The notes under the pieces are model-generated. The model made no database searches, was not told the origin of the DNA, and saw only the letters and a list, made by a program, of their open reading frames with translations. A stretch of 64,000 bases of DNA from Agromyces sp. Root81 (lineage in GTDB: Bacteria; Actinomycetota; Actinomycetes; Actinomycetales; Microbacteriaceae). The position numbers were made by a program, and so were the translations under genes. The stretch is taken from positions 62,001 through 126,000 of the forward strand of contig NZ_LMIR01000003.1 in assembly GCF_001429165.1 (NCBI RefSeq), given 5' to 3'. Of the stretch, positions 16,039 to 23,937 are shown piece after piece (the stretch's first letter is position 1; every line of letters starts with the position of its first letter).

Positions 16039-16562
16039 GCCGTCGGCTCGGCGGGCGCGTGCTGCCTGCCGGGCCCAACGACGGCGAGCGGATGCCCCGG
16101 CGCGACGTCGACCGCGCCGTGCAGGTCGGTCACGTCGACCAGGCCGAACTCCTCGCCGGCATCGATCGCCTCGGCTGCGTCGGCCCGGAAGGCGAACGAG
16201 GTCTCGACCCGCAGGATCTCACGCCGCTCGGCTGCGCGTCGCTCGGCCTCCCGGCGTTCGCCGAGCAGCCCGCCGACGCGTTGCACGACGTCGACGAGGT
16301 CGAGTCCGAGGGCTTCGGCGACCGAGCCGAGCAGCTCCGACGAGGGCTCCTTGCGGCCGCGTTCGATCTCGGAGAGGTACTGCGGTGAGACGCCGGCCGT
16401 GGCCGCGACCTCGGTGAGGATCCGCTCCTGCTCGAGTCGCTCAGCCCGCAGCACCTCGCCGAGCGCGTGCCGCCAGAGCGGCTTCGCGGCGTCTCGGCGC
16501 TGTGCGCGCTGCTTCGAGGTGTGCGGAGCGGCGACCCGGGTGAACTCGACGACGTTGCCCAT
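16020..16562 (-). CDS. ClgR/PopR-like XRE regulator with -LLAA tail
   Basis: A 180-residue regulator whose HTH (residues about 33-95) reads EVLRAERLEQERILTEVAATAGVSPQYLSEIERGRKEPSSELL, the pattern of ClgR/PopR activators of actinobacterial clp genes. The C-terminus is TAYLLAA; in Streptomyces, PopR is degraded by ClpP and needs its terminal alanines for this, so an ssrA-like degron is likely here. It is convergent with the clpP pair and overlaps the stop region of the second clpP. Inferred role: an unstable activator of the adjacent pair, accumulating when Clp proteolysis is limiting. Starts at ATG 16562; the 32-residue N-terminal extension is basic and of unknown role. Confidence 0.82.
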   Translation of the reverse strand: MGNVVEFTRVAAPHTSKQRAQRRDAAKPLWRHALGEVLRAERLEQERILTEVAATAGVSPQYLSEIERGRKEPSSELLGSVAEALGLDLVDVVQRVGGLLGERREAERRAAERREILRVETSFAFRADAAEAIDAGEEFGLVDVTDLHGAVDVAPGHPLAVVGPGRQHAPAEPTAYLLAA

Positions 16563-16711
16563 GCCGAGAGGCTAGCCGCGGCATCCGTGCGCCGACAGCT
16601 CGATCCGCTCAGAGCAGAACCGCGGGCGATCGCCTCGTGCTCGATGTCGGCCGATCACTGGCGGCGACGGTCGCCCAGATGCAGAATGAACCCACGACGT
16701 GGAGGTGGGCG

Positions 16712-16822
16712 ATGTCGACGGAAACCGTGATCTGGTCGATTCTCGGAGCATTCATCGTGGTCGGAGGCCTGTTGGGCCTGGCCGCGCTCTGGTCGCTGAT
16801 CCGACGACCGCGCGAGCACTGA
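16712..16822 (+). CDS. Small single-pass membrane protein
   Basis: A 36-residue protein with one hydrophobic helix (residues about 7-29) and a basic C-terminal RRPREH, giving a C-in topology. The start at ATG 16712 is supported by a near-perfect GGAGGTG ribosome site at 16701-16707, which is the main reason to accept such a short frame; a longer in-frame start at 16637 lacks one. Function unknown. It lies between the ClgR-like gene and an SDR-type gene. Confidence 0.65.
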   Translation: MSTETVIWSILGAFIVVGGLLGLAALWSLIRRPREH

Positions 16823-16860
16823 CCGGTCCGACGGTCGTGCGCGCGCTCGAGCGGCGTCGG

Positions 16861-17499
16861 TCAGTCGAGCGCTTCGGCGATCGGCGTGCCGCCGCTGTTG
16901 AAGCGGATGGTTCGGCGCGCCGTCGAATCGCGGTGCACCGCTTCGGCGGCGACGGCCGCGACATCCGCTCGATCAACGGTGCCGCTGCTCGGCGCGTCGA
17001 CATCGACCAGTCCGGTGCCCTCGCCGTCGGTCAGGGTGCTCGGGCCGAGGATGGTCCACTCGAGCGTCGTGCCGACGAGGTGCTCGTCGGCCGCCGCCTT
17101 CGCCGAGGCGTAGGCGCGGAAGGAGTTGCCCTCGGGCACGCTGTGGTCTGGAGAGCCGAAGTACGACACCATGACGTACCGCGTGACCCCCGCACTCTCG
17201 GCCGCGTACATCGACCGGATCGCCGCATCGCGGTCCACGGCGTAGGTGCGTGCCGGATCGCCGCCGCCGGCTCCCGCCGACCAGACCACCGCGTCGTGGC
17301 CGTGCAGGATCTCGGCGAGGTCGTGGACGTCGAGTCGCTCGATGTCGGCGACGACCGGGCGCGCCCCTGCTGCCGTGACGTCGCCGGCATGCTCGGGATT
17401 GCGGATGATCGCGTCGACCTCGTCTCCCCGCTCGGCGAGCAGACCGGCCAGCCGCAGGGCGATCCTGCCGTGGCCTCCGATGATCACGATGCGTGCCAT
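16861..17499 (-). CDS. NAD(P)-binding SDR-like oxidoreductase
   Basis: A 212-residue atypical short-chain dehydrogenase (NAD(P)H-binding, SDR_a5-like). The dinucleotide motif is IVIIGGHGRIALRLAGLLAERG at residues 4-25; the middle carries AVVWSAGAGGG and YVMVSYFGSPDH in place of a classical Tyr-x3-Lys catalytic pair, with YASAKAAADEHL following. Such proteins often act as epimerase-like or redox-sensing enzymes. The substrate is unknown. It is divergent from the Nudix gene at 17574. Confidence 0.85.
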   Translation of the reverse strand: MARIVIIGGHGRIALRLAGLLAERGDEVDAIIRNPEHAGDVTAAGARPVVADIERLDVHDLAEILHGHDAVVWSAGAGGGDPARTYAVDRDAAIRSMYAAESAGVTRYVMVSYFGSPDHSVPEGNSFRAYASAKAAADEHLVGTTLEWTILGPSTLTDGEGTGLVDVDAPSSGTVDRADVAAVAAEAVHRDSTARRTIRFNSGGTPIAEALD

Positions 17500-17573
17500 G
17501 GGTTCCTCCTTCGGGTGGCGCGCCCCACGCTACTCCGGGCTGCTGCCGACCCGTCCGATCCCGGGGGTGCGCC

Positions 17574-18062
17574 GTGGCGGTGACGAGCGCGGGCCTGCTG
17601 CTCTTCCGCGAGCTCAGCGGACTCGAGGTCTTCATCGCGCACATGGGCGGGCCGTTCTGGGCACGCAAGCAGGCCGGCGCATGGTCGATCCCGAAGGGCG
17701 AGTTCACCGACGAGGAGCCGCTCGCCGCGGCGCGGCGCGAGTTCGCCGAGGAGATCGGCGTGCCGGCGCCCGATACGGACGTGATCGACCTCGGTGCGTT
17801 CCGGTACTCCTCGGGCAAGACGGTGCGGGTGTTCGCAGCCCGTGCCCCCGAGTTCGAGGTCGACGAAGTGCGCTCGAACACGTTCGAGATCGAGTGGCCG
17901 CCGCGCTCGGGGCGACGCCAGGCCTTCCCCGAGGTCGACGAGGCGCGGTGGACGCCGGTGTTCGAGGCCCGGGAACTGCTCACGGCCGGCCAGCGGCCCG
18001 CCCTCGATGCGCTCCTGGGCGCCCTCGACGGCTCACTCGGGCGAAGCGACGCGGCCGACTGA
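17574..18062 (+). CDS. Nudix hydrolase (COG4119-like)
   Basis: A 162-residue Nudix protein of the COG4119 type (predicted NTP pyrophosphohydrolase). It begins with the group-typical VTSAGLLLFR strand and PFWARKQAGAWSIPKGEF; the box continues to RREFAEEIGV, one residue shorter between the glycine and REFAEE than the classic 23-residue pattern. GTG at 17574 (or 17580) is chosen because upstream sequence overlaps the divergent SDR gene and is not conserved. Cytosolic; the natural substrate is unknown. Confidence 0.82.
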   Translation: MAVTSAGLLLFRELSGLEVFIAHMGGPFWARKQAGAWSIPKGEFTDEEPLAAARREFAEEIGVPAPDTDVIDLGAFRYSSGKTVRVFAARAPEFEVDEVRSNTFEIEWPPRSGRRQAFPEVDEARWTPVFEARELLTAGQRPALDALLGALDGSLGRSDAAD

Positions 18063-18137
18063 CCGACGCGACGGGGCCGACTGACGCGACGTAGTCGACC
18101 GATGCGCACCGCGCAGTCCTCACGCGGCGGAGTTCTC

Positions 18138-18226
18138 GAAATCGCGAAGTTGGGATTCCCGACTTGCTGATTTCGCAGCATTTCGACGGATCGCTCTTGA
18201 TTTCGGCAACGTTCGCACGACATACT
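18138..18226 (+). promoter_or_regulatory. Promoter with phased GAAATC words
   Basis: A promoter-like pair TTGATT (18197-18202) and CATACT (18221-18226) with 18-bp spacing precedes the amine oxidase gene. GAAATC occurs at 18138-18143, and its complement GATTTC at 18169-18174 and 18199-18204, about 30 bp apart, i.e. close to three helical turns each, with the last overlapping the -35. Phased sites are typical of Lrp/AsnC oligomers, and an Lrp gene lies downstream of the oxidase. Confidence 0.5.
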
Positions 18227-18346
18227 CCAAACCATCCCGCGCACTGCGCCGTCCGCGGGACTGCCGAGCCGCGCACACCTCGCGGGCTCCGGCGCACCGC
18301 CCCGGATCGACGGCGCGAGTTCGCACGGAACCGTTGGAGGAGACCC

Positions 18347-19783
18347 ATGATCAGCTCGGCATCGCGGCAGGACGACCGGCCGACCGGCAGCGCCGGAACG
18401 GGCGGCCTCACCCGCCGATCGCTCATCGGATTCGGCGCCGCCAGCGCGGCCGGCGTGCTGCTGACCGCCGGAGCGCGGCCCATGGCCGGCAACCCCGCGC
18501 AGCAGATGTGGGACACGATCGTGATCGGCGCCGGGGCATCCGGTCTCGGTGCCGCGCGCGTGCTCGCGGATGCCGGCAAGAAGGTGCTCGTGCTCGAGGC
18601 GCGCGATCGCATCGGCGGCCGGCTCTGGACCGACACGACGTCGATGGGCATCCCGTTCGAGCGCGGCGCCGAACTCGTGCACGGCACGACCGTCTCGACG
18701 TGGGGGCTTATCGACCAGCTCGGCCTGCAGACCCACAAGTGGGAGAACGAGTACTCGAAGTGGAGCCCCGAGACCTCGTCGTGGGTGAGCCAGGGCGACT
18801 TCGAGTTCTACCACTTCCCGCAGGGCGCCCCCTCCTTCCCGGACGGCCTGCCCGCCCCGCTCGACGGCGAGACCGCCGAGGCGTGGCTGCTGCGCATCGG
18901 CGTGCCGCGCGACAACTACCCGCTGTCGCTGCTCGTCATTGAGGTCGACACCGAGCAGTTCGACGTGCTGCCGGCCGAGTACATCGTCGGCGACGTCGAG
19001 GAGGCGCTCGAACTCCAGTCCGAATCCGGTCAGATCCCACCCGAGGAGTACGGCGACTACCGCGTCATCGGCGGATACAACCAGGTGCTGCAGCCGCTCG
19101 CGGCCGGCATCCCGCTGCGACTGAACAGCCGGGTGCACACGGTCGAGTACCGCAAGAACCACGTCTCGATCCACGTGGGGAGCCAGCGCTTCAAAGCCCG
19201 CACGACGGTGATCGCGCTGCCCGGCGGCGTGCTGAAGCACGGCGACATCACGTTCAGCCCGCCGCTGCCCGCCGAGCGACGCGACGCGATCCAGGAGATC
19301 GAGTACCTGCCGGTCTTCAAGGGCATCCTCGAGTTCGCGGCGCCGGTGCTCGCCGCGGACCCCATGGTGGCGCCGGCCTGGGACCTGCTCGAGACGTACT
19401 CGCAGAACCCGCCGACGCTCTGGAACGCGTCGGTCGGCACCCCCGGCTACGCCGGCCAGCTCATCGTCACGTGGATGACGGGCGGCAAGGCGCAGGAACT
19501 CCTCGACCTGCCCGAGCACGAACGGCACCTCGCCGGGCTCGAGACGGTGCGCGCCGCGGCGGGCGACCCCGGGCTCGAGTTCGTGAACGCCTCGACCTAC
19601 GACTGGTCGAAGGACGAGTTCGCCCGCGGCGCCTACCCCGGCCCGTTCTCGCGACGGTCGGGTCTGAACGGGCCGATCGAGGACGTGCTGTTCTGGGCCG
19701 GCATGACGACGAGCACGGTGCACAGCTCCCGCAACTCGGGTGTCGCCGCCGCCGGCCAGGTGCTGGAGGCGCTCGCGAAGTAG
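18347..19783 (+). CDS. Tat-exported flavin amine oxidase
   Basis: A 478-residue flavin monoamine oxidase (PF01593). A twin-arginine signal TRRSLIGFG at residues about 22-30 with a following hydrophobic Ala/Gly stretch predicts export of the folded flavoprotein. The FAD motif VIGAGASGLGAARVLADAGKKVLVLEARDRIGGR and the C-terminal FAD loop LFWAGMTTSTVHSSRNSGVAAAG are complete. The substrate is probably an amine such as a polyamine, but this is not shown. ATG 18347 follows GGAGGAG. An Lrp/AsnC regulator lies 79 bp downstream, beyond a strong hairpin, and could control it. Confidence 0.88.
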   Translation: MISSASRQDDRPTGSAGTGGLTRRSLIGFGAASAAGVLLTAGARPMAGNPAQQMWDTIVIGAGASGLGAARVLADAGKKVLVLEARDRIGGRLWTDTTSMGIPFERGAELVHGTTVSTWGLIDQLGLQTHKWENEYSKWSPETSSWVSQGDFEFYHFPQGAPSFPDGLPAPLDGETAEAWLLRIGVPRDNYPLSLLVIEVDTEQFDVLPAEYIVGDVEEALELQSESGQIPPEEYGDYRVIGGYNQVLQPLAAGIPLRLNSRVHTVEYRKNHVSIHVGSQRFKARTTVIALPGGVLKHGDITFSPPLPAERRDAIQEIEYLPVFKGILEFAAPVLAADPMVAPAWDLLETYSQNPPTLWNASVGTPGYAGQLIVTWMTGGKAQELLDLPEHERHLAGLETVRAAAGDPGLEFVNASTYDWSKDEFARGAYPGPFSRRSGLNGPIEDVLFWAGMTTSTVHSSRNSGVAAAGQVLEALAK

Positions 19784-19804
19784 CGCACTCGGTGCCGGGT
19801 GGGC

Positions 19805-19839
19805 GGTGCCGGGTGGGCGCGCAGCCTCCACCCGGCACC
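19805..19839 (+). terminator. Hairpin after amine oxidase, one arm duplicated
   Basis: GGTGCCGGGTGG at 19805-19816 pairs with CCACCCGGCACC at 19828-19839 (12-bp stem, 11-nt loop). The same left arm also occurs at 19791-19802 as part of a 14-bp direct repeat, so two alternative pairings are possible. It is located between the oxidase stop and the Lrp gene. There is no long T-run, as is common in high-GC actinobacteria. Confidence 0.65.
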
Positions 19840-19861
19840 GCGCTGGCGCTAGGTTCGTTCC

Positions 19862-20359
19862 ATGGCCGCACCATTCGAGATGGACGACATCGACCGTCGC
19901 ATCATCGCCGCCCTCCAGGTCGACGGGCGCCGGTCGTTCCAGCGTCTCGCCGACGACCTCGGAGTGCCCGCCTCCTCGGTGCGATATCGCACGAAACGGC
20001 TCGAGGACGCCGGGATCCTGCAGATCGTCGGCATCGCGAACCCGCTCGCCATCGGCTTCGACCGGCTCGCGATGATCGGCATCCGCGTGGCGCCCGGCAC
20101 GGCGCGCGCGGTCTGCGCCGCCCTCGCCGAACTCCCCGAGACGAGCTACGTCATCCACACCACGGGCCGCTTCGACGTGATGGCCGAGGTGATCTGCGAA
20201 GACGTTCCGCACTTCATCGAGATGCTGAACGGACGCATCGCGGCGATCACCGGGGTCGTCTCGACGGAGTCATTCTTCGTGCTCGAGGCGCACAAGCTCT
20301 CGTACGGCTGGGGCGTCGGCAGTGTGCGCCCCGCGATCGAGGAGCCGGGCGGAACGTGA
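19862..20359 (+). CDS. Lrp/AsnC family regulator
   Basis: A 165-residue Lrp/AsnC protein: N-terminal HTH MDDIDRRIIAALQVDGRRSFQRLADDLGVPASSVRYRTKRLEDAGIL and a C-terminal RAM ligand domain (GIRVAPGTARAVCAALAELPETSYVIHTTGRFDVMAEV). Lrp proteins assemble as octamers and respond to amino acids or other small molecules. It is located just downstream of the amine oxidase and 3 bp upstream of a coiled-coil protein with which it may be co-transcribed. The repeated GAAATC words before the oxidase are candidate sites. Confidence 0.9.
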   Translation: MAAPFEMDDIDRRIIAALQVDGRRSFQRLADDLGVPASSVRYRTKRLEDAGILQIVGIANPLAIGFDRLAMIGIRVAPGTARAVCAALAELPETSYVIHTTGRFDVMAEVICEDVPHFIEMLNGRIAAITGVVSTESFFVLEAHKLSYGWGVGSVRPAIEEPGGT

Positions 20360-20362
20360 CGC

Positions 20363-21265
20363 ATGCCGCCGGCTGACTCGCGCGACAACGCGCTCCACGA
20401 CGCGGCGACGGCGCTCTACGCGCTGCGCCCCGACGAGTTCACCGCCGCCCGCAACGCACGGGCGCAGGCCGCCAAGGCCGACGACCGCGAACTCGGCGCG
20501 CGCATCCAGGAGCTGCGGCGCCCCTCCCCCGCCGCCTGGCTCGTGAACCAGCTGGTGCGGCACCGGCCGAGCGAAGTGGAGGCGGTCCTCGAACTCGGCG
20601 CCGAGGCGCGAGAGGCACAGGGCAGCTTCGACGCGGTCGAACTCGCGGAGCTCGGCCGACAGCGCCGCCGACTCGTCTCGGCACTCGCCCGCGACGGGGG
20701 CGAGCTCGCCGAGGAACTCGGCGCCCCCGTGCGCGCCCCAGTGCTCGACGAGGTCGCCCAGACGCTGCAGGCCGCGATGTCGGATGCCGCGGCCGCCGAT
20801 GCCGTGCGTTCGGGGCGACTCGTTCGCGCGCTCGAGGCCGTCGGCGTCGAGGTCGACCTGAGCGACGCCGTCGCGGGCGGGCCGCCGCCGCGCACCGAAC
20901 GAGCGGATGACGCGGCCGCCCCCGACACCGCACCGGCCGCGTCCGCGGCCGCCGGCCGTCGCGCTCGGGCCGCCAGGGAACACGCCGAGCGCGCGGTCGA
21001 GTCCGCCGAGCGACGGTCGGCCGAGGCATCCGCTGCGCTCGAGGCGATCGATGCCCGACTGGCCGACGCCGGCCGCCGCCACGACGAGCGCACCGCTCGA
21101 CGCGACGAACTCGAGGAACAGCTGCGCCGCGTCGAGGCGGAGATCGCCGAGGCCGACCGCACGCTGCGCGCAGTGACGAGGGAGCAGGAGCGCGCGGCAC
21201 GAGCCGTCGAGGCGGCCGAGGTCGACGTCGACGAGACGCGCGAGGCGCTGGACGGCCTCGAGTAG
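20363..21265 (+). CDS. Hypothetical coiled-coil protein
   Basis: A 300-residue Ala/Arg/Glu-rich protein of a kind frequent in actinobacteria but without known function. The N-terminal 110 residues are a helical region with the recognisable RRPSPAAWLVNQLVRHRP; residues about 195-295 are a strongly charged predicted coiled coil (ARREHAERAV-type heptads, DELEEQLRRVEAEIAEADRTLR). There is no signal peptide or membrane helix. It starts 3 bp after the Lrp stop, suggesting coupling. Convergent with the hydrolase at 21297. Confidence 0.75.
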   Translation: MPPADSRDNALHDAATALYALRPDEFTAARNARAQAAKADDRELGARIQELRRPSPAAWLVNQLVRHRPSEVEAVLELGAEAREAQGSFDAVELAELGRQRRRLVSALARDGGELAEELGAPVRAPVLDEVAQTLQAAMSDAAAADAVRSGRLVRALEAVGVEVDLSDAVAGGPPPRTERADDAAAPDTAPAASAAAGRRARAAREHAERAVESAERRSAEASAALEAIDARLADAGRRHDERTARRDELEEQLRRVEAEIAEADRTLRAVTREQERAARAVEAAEVDVDETREALDGLE

Positions 21266-21296
21266 TCGACGGGTTGCCGACCGCCGGCCCGACCGC

Positions 21297-22130
21297 TCAG
21301 CAGCGCTCGAGCAGCCAGTCCATCGCGTCGGGCACGACGTCGAGCACCGAGACGTGCCCGTCGTCGAGCCGCATCCAGAGCGAGGCGCGAGGGATGTGCG
21401 CGAGCAGCCACGAGGCGTGGGTGGCGGGCACCACGCGGTCGCCCTCGCCCTGCACGATGAGCACCGGCACGTCGATGCCGCCGAGGTCGAAGCCCCACCG
21501 GGAGGCGAAGGCGACGTCGTCGTCGATGAGGCCGTCGGGTCCGGCCTCCCCCGCCAGCACGGAGTCGGCGCCGAGCGACGCCCATCGCTCGTCGAGCGCC
21601 GCCCAGTCGACGGGGAGGAACTGCGACGGGTCGAACTCCTCCGTCTCGGCGAAGGCCGCGCGCGCGGCGCGCCCCTCGACGGCGGCGCGCAGTCCGCCCG
21701 GCGAGGCCATGCCGGCGAACCAGTCGTAGGTGTCGGTGCGCGGGGCGATGCCCGCGAGCGTCACCGCGCCGACGACGCGCCCCGGCAGCAGCGCCGCGCA
21801 GGCGAGCGCATGCGGGCCGCCGCCCGACGCCCCCATCACGGCGAAGCGCTCGACGCCGAGGGCATCGGCGACCGCCGCGACATCGGCTGCAGCGGAGGCG
21901 ACGTCGCGCCCGGGCCGCTGCGTCGAGCCCCCGTACGACGGGCGCGCATACGAGACGAGCCGGATGCCCCGGGCCGAGGCCGCCTCGAGCAGGGGCGCGA
22001 TCGGCGCCCCAGTCTGCGGGGAGCCGTGGTGCCACACGAGGGTCAGCGGCGACGCGGCATCCGCGCCGGTGTCGGAGGCGTGCAGGATGCCGCCGCCGCG
22101 GAGGGGCACATCGAACTCGGTGACCGTCAT
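21297..22130 (-). CDS. Alpha/beta hydrolase
   Basis: A 277-residue alpha/beta hydrolase. The nucleophile elbow is G100-A-S102-G-G; the oxyanion region is WHHGSPQTG at residues 33-41; the acid is likely in VQGEGDRVVP and the catalytic histidine in DDGHVSVL near the end. The substrate is unknown. ATG 22130 lies 8 bp after the stop of the TetR gene on the same strand, so the two form an operon, and the regulator probably controls both this gene and the divergent hydrolase at 22846. Confidence 0.87.
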   Translation of the reverse strand: MTVTEFDVPLRGGGILHASDTGADAASPLTLVWHHGSPQTGAPIAPLLEAASARGIRLVSYARPSYGGSTQRPGRDVASAAADVAAVADALGVERFAVMGASGGGPHALACAALLPGRVVGAVTLAGIAPRTDTYDWFAGMASPGGLRAAVEGRAARAAFAETEEFDPSQFLPVDWAALDERWASLGADSVLAGEAGPDGLIDDDVAFASRWGFDLGGIDVPVLIVQGEGDRVVPATHASWLLAHIPRASLWMRLDDGHVSVLDVVPDAMDWLLERC

Positions 22131-22137
22131 GGCGGGC

Positions 22138-22719
22138 TCAGCCCTGCACGCCGGCGGCTCGAACGGCGGCCTCGGTGAACGCGGGCCGCACCCGCTCCCA
22201 TCCGTCGAGGTAGCCGCCGACCATGGCGGCGTCGCGCAGCAGCACGAGCTGGGCGGCCGCACCGGCGGCATCCTCCACCTCGGCCGCCGTCAGCACGGAC
22301 TCGAGCTCGGAGCGGAACCACTCGCGGTGCTCGGCGACGGCGCGCCGCACGCCGCTCTCGGCGTCGGGATACTCGGCGGCGGCGTTGATGAACGGGCAGC
22401 CGCGGGTGTGATGGCGGGCGACGTCGTCGGCGAGGCCGTCGATCACGAGGCCCACGAGCTGCTTCGGTTCTGCTCCGGATGCCTCGGCAGCCGCGAACGC
22501 CCCGCGGATGTTCGCGTCCTCGACGCCGAGGTAGGCCTCGACGAGGTCCTCCTTGCCCGGGAAGTGCCGGTAGAAGGTCGCCCGGGTGACCCCGGCCTCG
22601 CCGATGATGCGGTCGACGCCGACCGAGTGGATGCCTTCGCGGTAGAAGAGCTCGGAGGCCGTGCGCAGCAGCCGCTCGCGCGCTTCGGAGGTGCCCGTTG
22701 GAGTGCTTCGTGATGCCAT
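22138..22719 (-). CDS. TetR family regulator
   Basis: A 193-residue TetR repressor. The HTH runs RERLLRTASELFYREGIHSVGVDRIIGEAGVTRATFYRHFPGKEDLVEAYL (residues about 15-65), followed by a helical ligand domain. Two matching palindromes flank the divergent promoter region at 22732-22745 and 22796-22809, so autoregulation and control of the divergent hydrolase are likely. It is co-transcribed with the hydrolase at 21297. Confidence 0.92.
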   Translation of the reverse strand: MASRSTPTGTSEARERLLRTASELFYREGIHSVGVDRIIGEAGVTRATFYRHFPGKEDLVEAYLGVEDANIRGAFAAAEASGAEPKQLVGLVIDGLADDVARHHTRGCPFINAAAEYPDAESGVRRAVAEHREWFRSELESVLTAAEVEDAAGAAAQLVLLRDAAMVGGYLDGWERVRPAFTEAAVRAAGVQG

Positions 22720-22731
22720 ACCCAAAATGAT

Positions 22732-22809
22732 AGAACGATCTTTCTCTTTTTGCTTGACATCGGGTTCGACCCGGAGTAACTTCCCAGACATAGACAGAAC
22801 GATCGTTCT
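22732..22809. promoter_or_regulatory. TetR operators and divergent promoter
   Basis: AGAACGATCGTTCT at 22796-22809 is a perfect 14-bp palindrome, and AGAACGATCTTTCT at 22732-22745 matches it at all but one position. Between them is a consensus -35 TTGACA (22754-22759) with a weak -10 TAACTT (22777-22782) at 17-bp spacing, reading toward the hydrolase at 22846. The right operator would sit just after the transcription start. Confidence 0.85.
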
Positions 22810-22845
22810 ACCAGAGCGGTAGGACACGGAAGAAGGAGCAGGATC

Positions 22846-23676
22846 ATGACCACCACCAAGACCCCCATCGTCCTCATCCACGGACTCTGGATGACCCCGA
22901 AGAGCTGGAACACCTGGGCCGAGTACTTCCGGGCCCGCGGCCACGAGGTCATCGTCCCGGGCTGGCCCGGCATCGACGACCGCGAGGTCGCCGACATCCG
23001 CTCGAACCCCGAGGCGCTGAAGGGCATCGGCCTCGAGCAGATCGCCGACCACTACGAGCGCATCATCCGGGCTCTCCCCGAGAAGCCGATCATCATGGGC
23101 CACTCCTTCGGCGGCCTTCTCACCCAGATGCTCGCCGACCGCGGTCTCGGCGCCGCCTACGTCGGCGTCACCCCCGGCCAGCCCGCGGGCATCACGACCC
23201 TGCCGCCGTCGACGCTCTGGACGGGCACGCCGATCCTCGCGAACCCGTTCGCCAGGAACGGCGCGAAGCCGCTCTCGAAGGGGCACTTCCACTTCACCTT
23301 CGGCAACGACCTCGACCGCGAGGCATCCGATCGCCTCTGGGAGGAGTTCGCGGTGAACTCCTACAACCGGGTGTTCTTCGAGGGCGTCGCCGGGGCGTTC
23401 AACGAGCAGGGCGGCGTGAGCCACGTCGACTTCGGCCGTGCCGACCGCGCGCCGCTCCTCGTCATCACCGGCGAGATCGACCACGTCGTGCCGCCGGCGA
23501 TCGGCCGGGCGATCGTTGCGAAGTACCACTCGACCGGCAGCCCCGCCGTCGTCGAGTACCGCGAGTTCGCCGGCCGCACCCACCGCATCGTCAGCCAGGA
23601 CGGCTGGGAGGAGGTCGCCGAGTACGCACTCACCTGGGCGACCGAGCACGCCGAGGCGGCCGCGCACACGGCATGA
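22846..23676 (+). CDS. Alpha/beta hydrolase (TetR-controlled)
   Basis: A 276-residue alpha/beta hydrolase. The oxyanion region is LIHGLWMTPKSW at residues 10-21, the nucleophile elbow G85-H-S87-F-G-G, the acid in ITGEIDHVVPP and the histidine in FAGRTHRIV. The family includes small esterases and putative haloperoxidase-like enzymes; the natural substrate is unknown. A good AGAAGGAG ribosome site precedes ATG 22846. Two TetR operators lie upstream, so expression is likely induced by a ligand of the divergent TetR protein. Confidence 0.9.
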   Translation: MTTTKTPIVLIHGLWMTPKSWNTWAEYFRARGHEVIVPGWPGIDDREVADIRSNPEALKGIGLEQIADHYERIIRALPEKPIIMGHSFGGLLTQMLADRGLGAAYVGVTPGQPAGITTLPPSTLWTGTPILANPFARNGAKPLSKGHFHFTFGNDLDREASDRLWEEFAVNSYNRVFFEGVAGAFNEQGGVSHVDFGRADRAPLLVITGEIDHVVPPAIGRAIVAKYHSTGSPAVVEYREFAGRTHRIVSQDGWEEVAEYALTWATEHAEAAAHTA

Positions 23677-23691
23677 CAGAGGCGCCCTTTG

Positions 23692-23877
23692 TCAACGCTC
23701 GGCGGAGTCCCGCCCGCCGAACACGCTGCGCAGCACGAAGTAGACGACGACCGCGACCACCGCGACGATCACGAGCTTGCCGACGAACCAGAGCAGGCTG
23801 AACAGCACGTCGACGAGGAACCACGCGATCACGACGGCGACGATCACGCCGATGACGGTCCAGACGGTGCGGCTCAT
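23692..23877 (-). CDS. Small membrane protein
   Basis: A 61-residue, almost wholly hydrophobic protein with two predicted helices (residues about 6-28 and 33-51) and a short polar RSVFGGRDSAER tail. It resembles small actinobacterial membrane proteins annotated without function. ATG 23877 is the only sensible start. It converges with the hydrolase gene after 15 bp. Confidence 0.75.
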   Translation of the reverse strand: MSRTVWTVIGVIVAVVIAWFLVDVLFSLLWFVGKLVIVAVVAVVVYFVLRSVFGGRDSAER

Positions 23878-23937
23878 GATCCGAGGCTAGCCGAAGGGCG
23901 CGGATGCCTCGGCTCCGCGGCGCCCCCGGTCGCAGGG

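Noticed and set aside
16973-20212. Very long minus-strand open frame (about 1079 codons) opposite the Nudix, amine oxidase and Lrp genes
   Set aside because: Shadow of real genes on the plus strand and of the SDR gene in another frame; composition is Arg/Ala/Gly-rich with no recognisable domain.
22761-22773. CGGGTTCGACCCG, looking like a tRNA T-arm
   Set aside because: No acceptor stem, anticodon arm or D-arm around it; it lies between the -35 and -10 of the hydrolase promoter.
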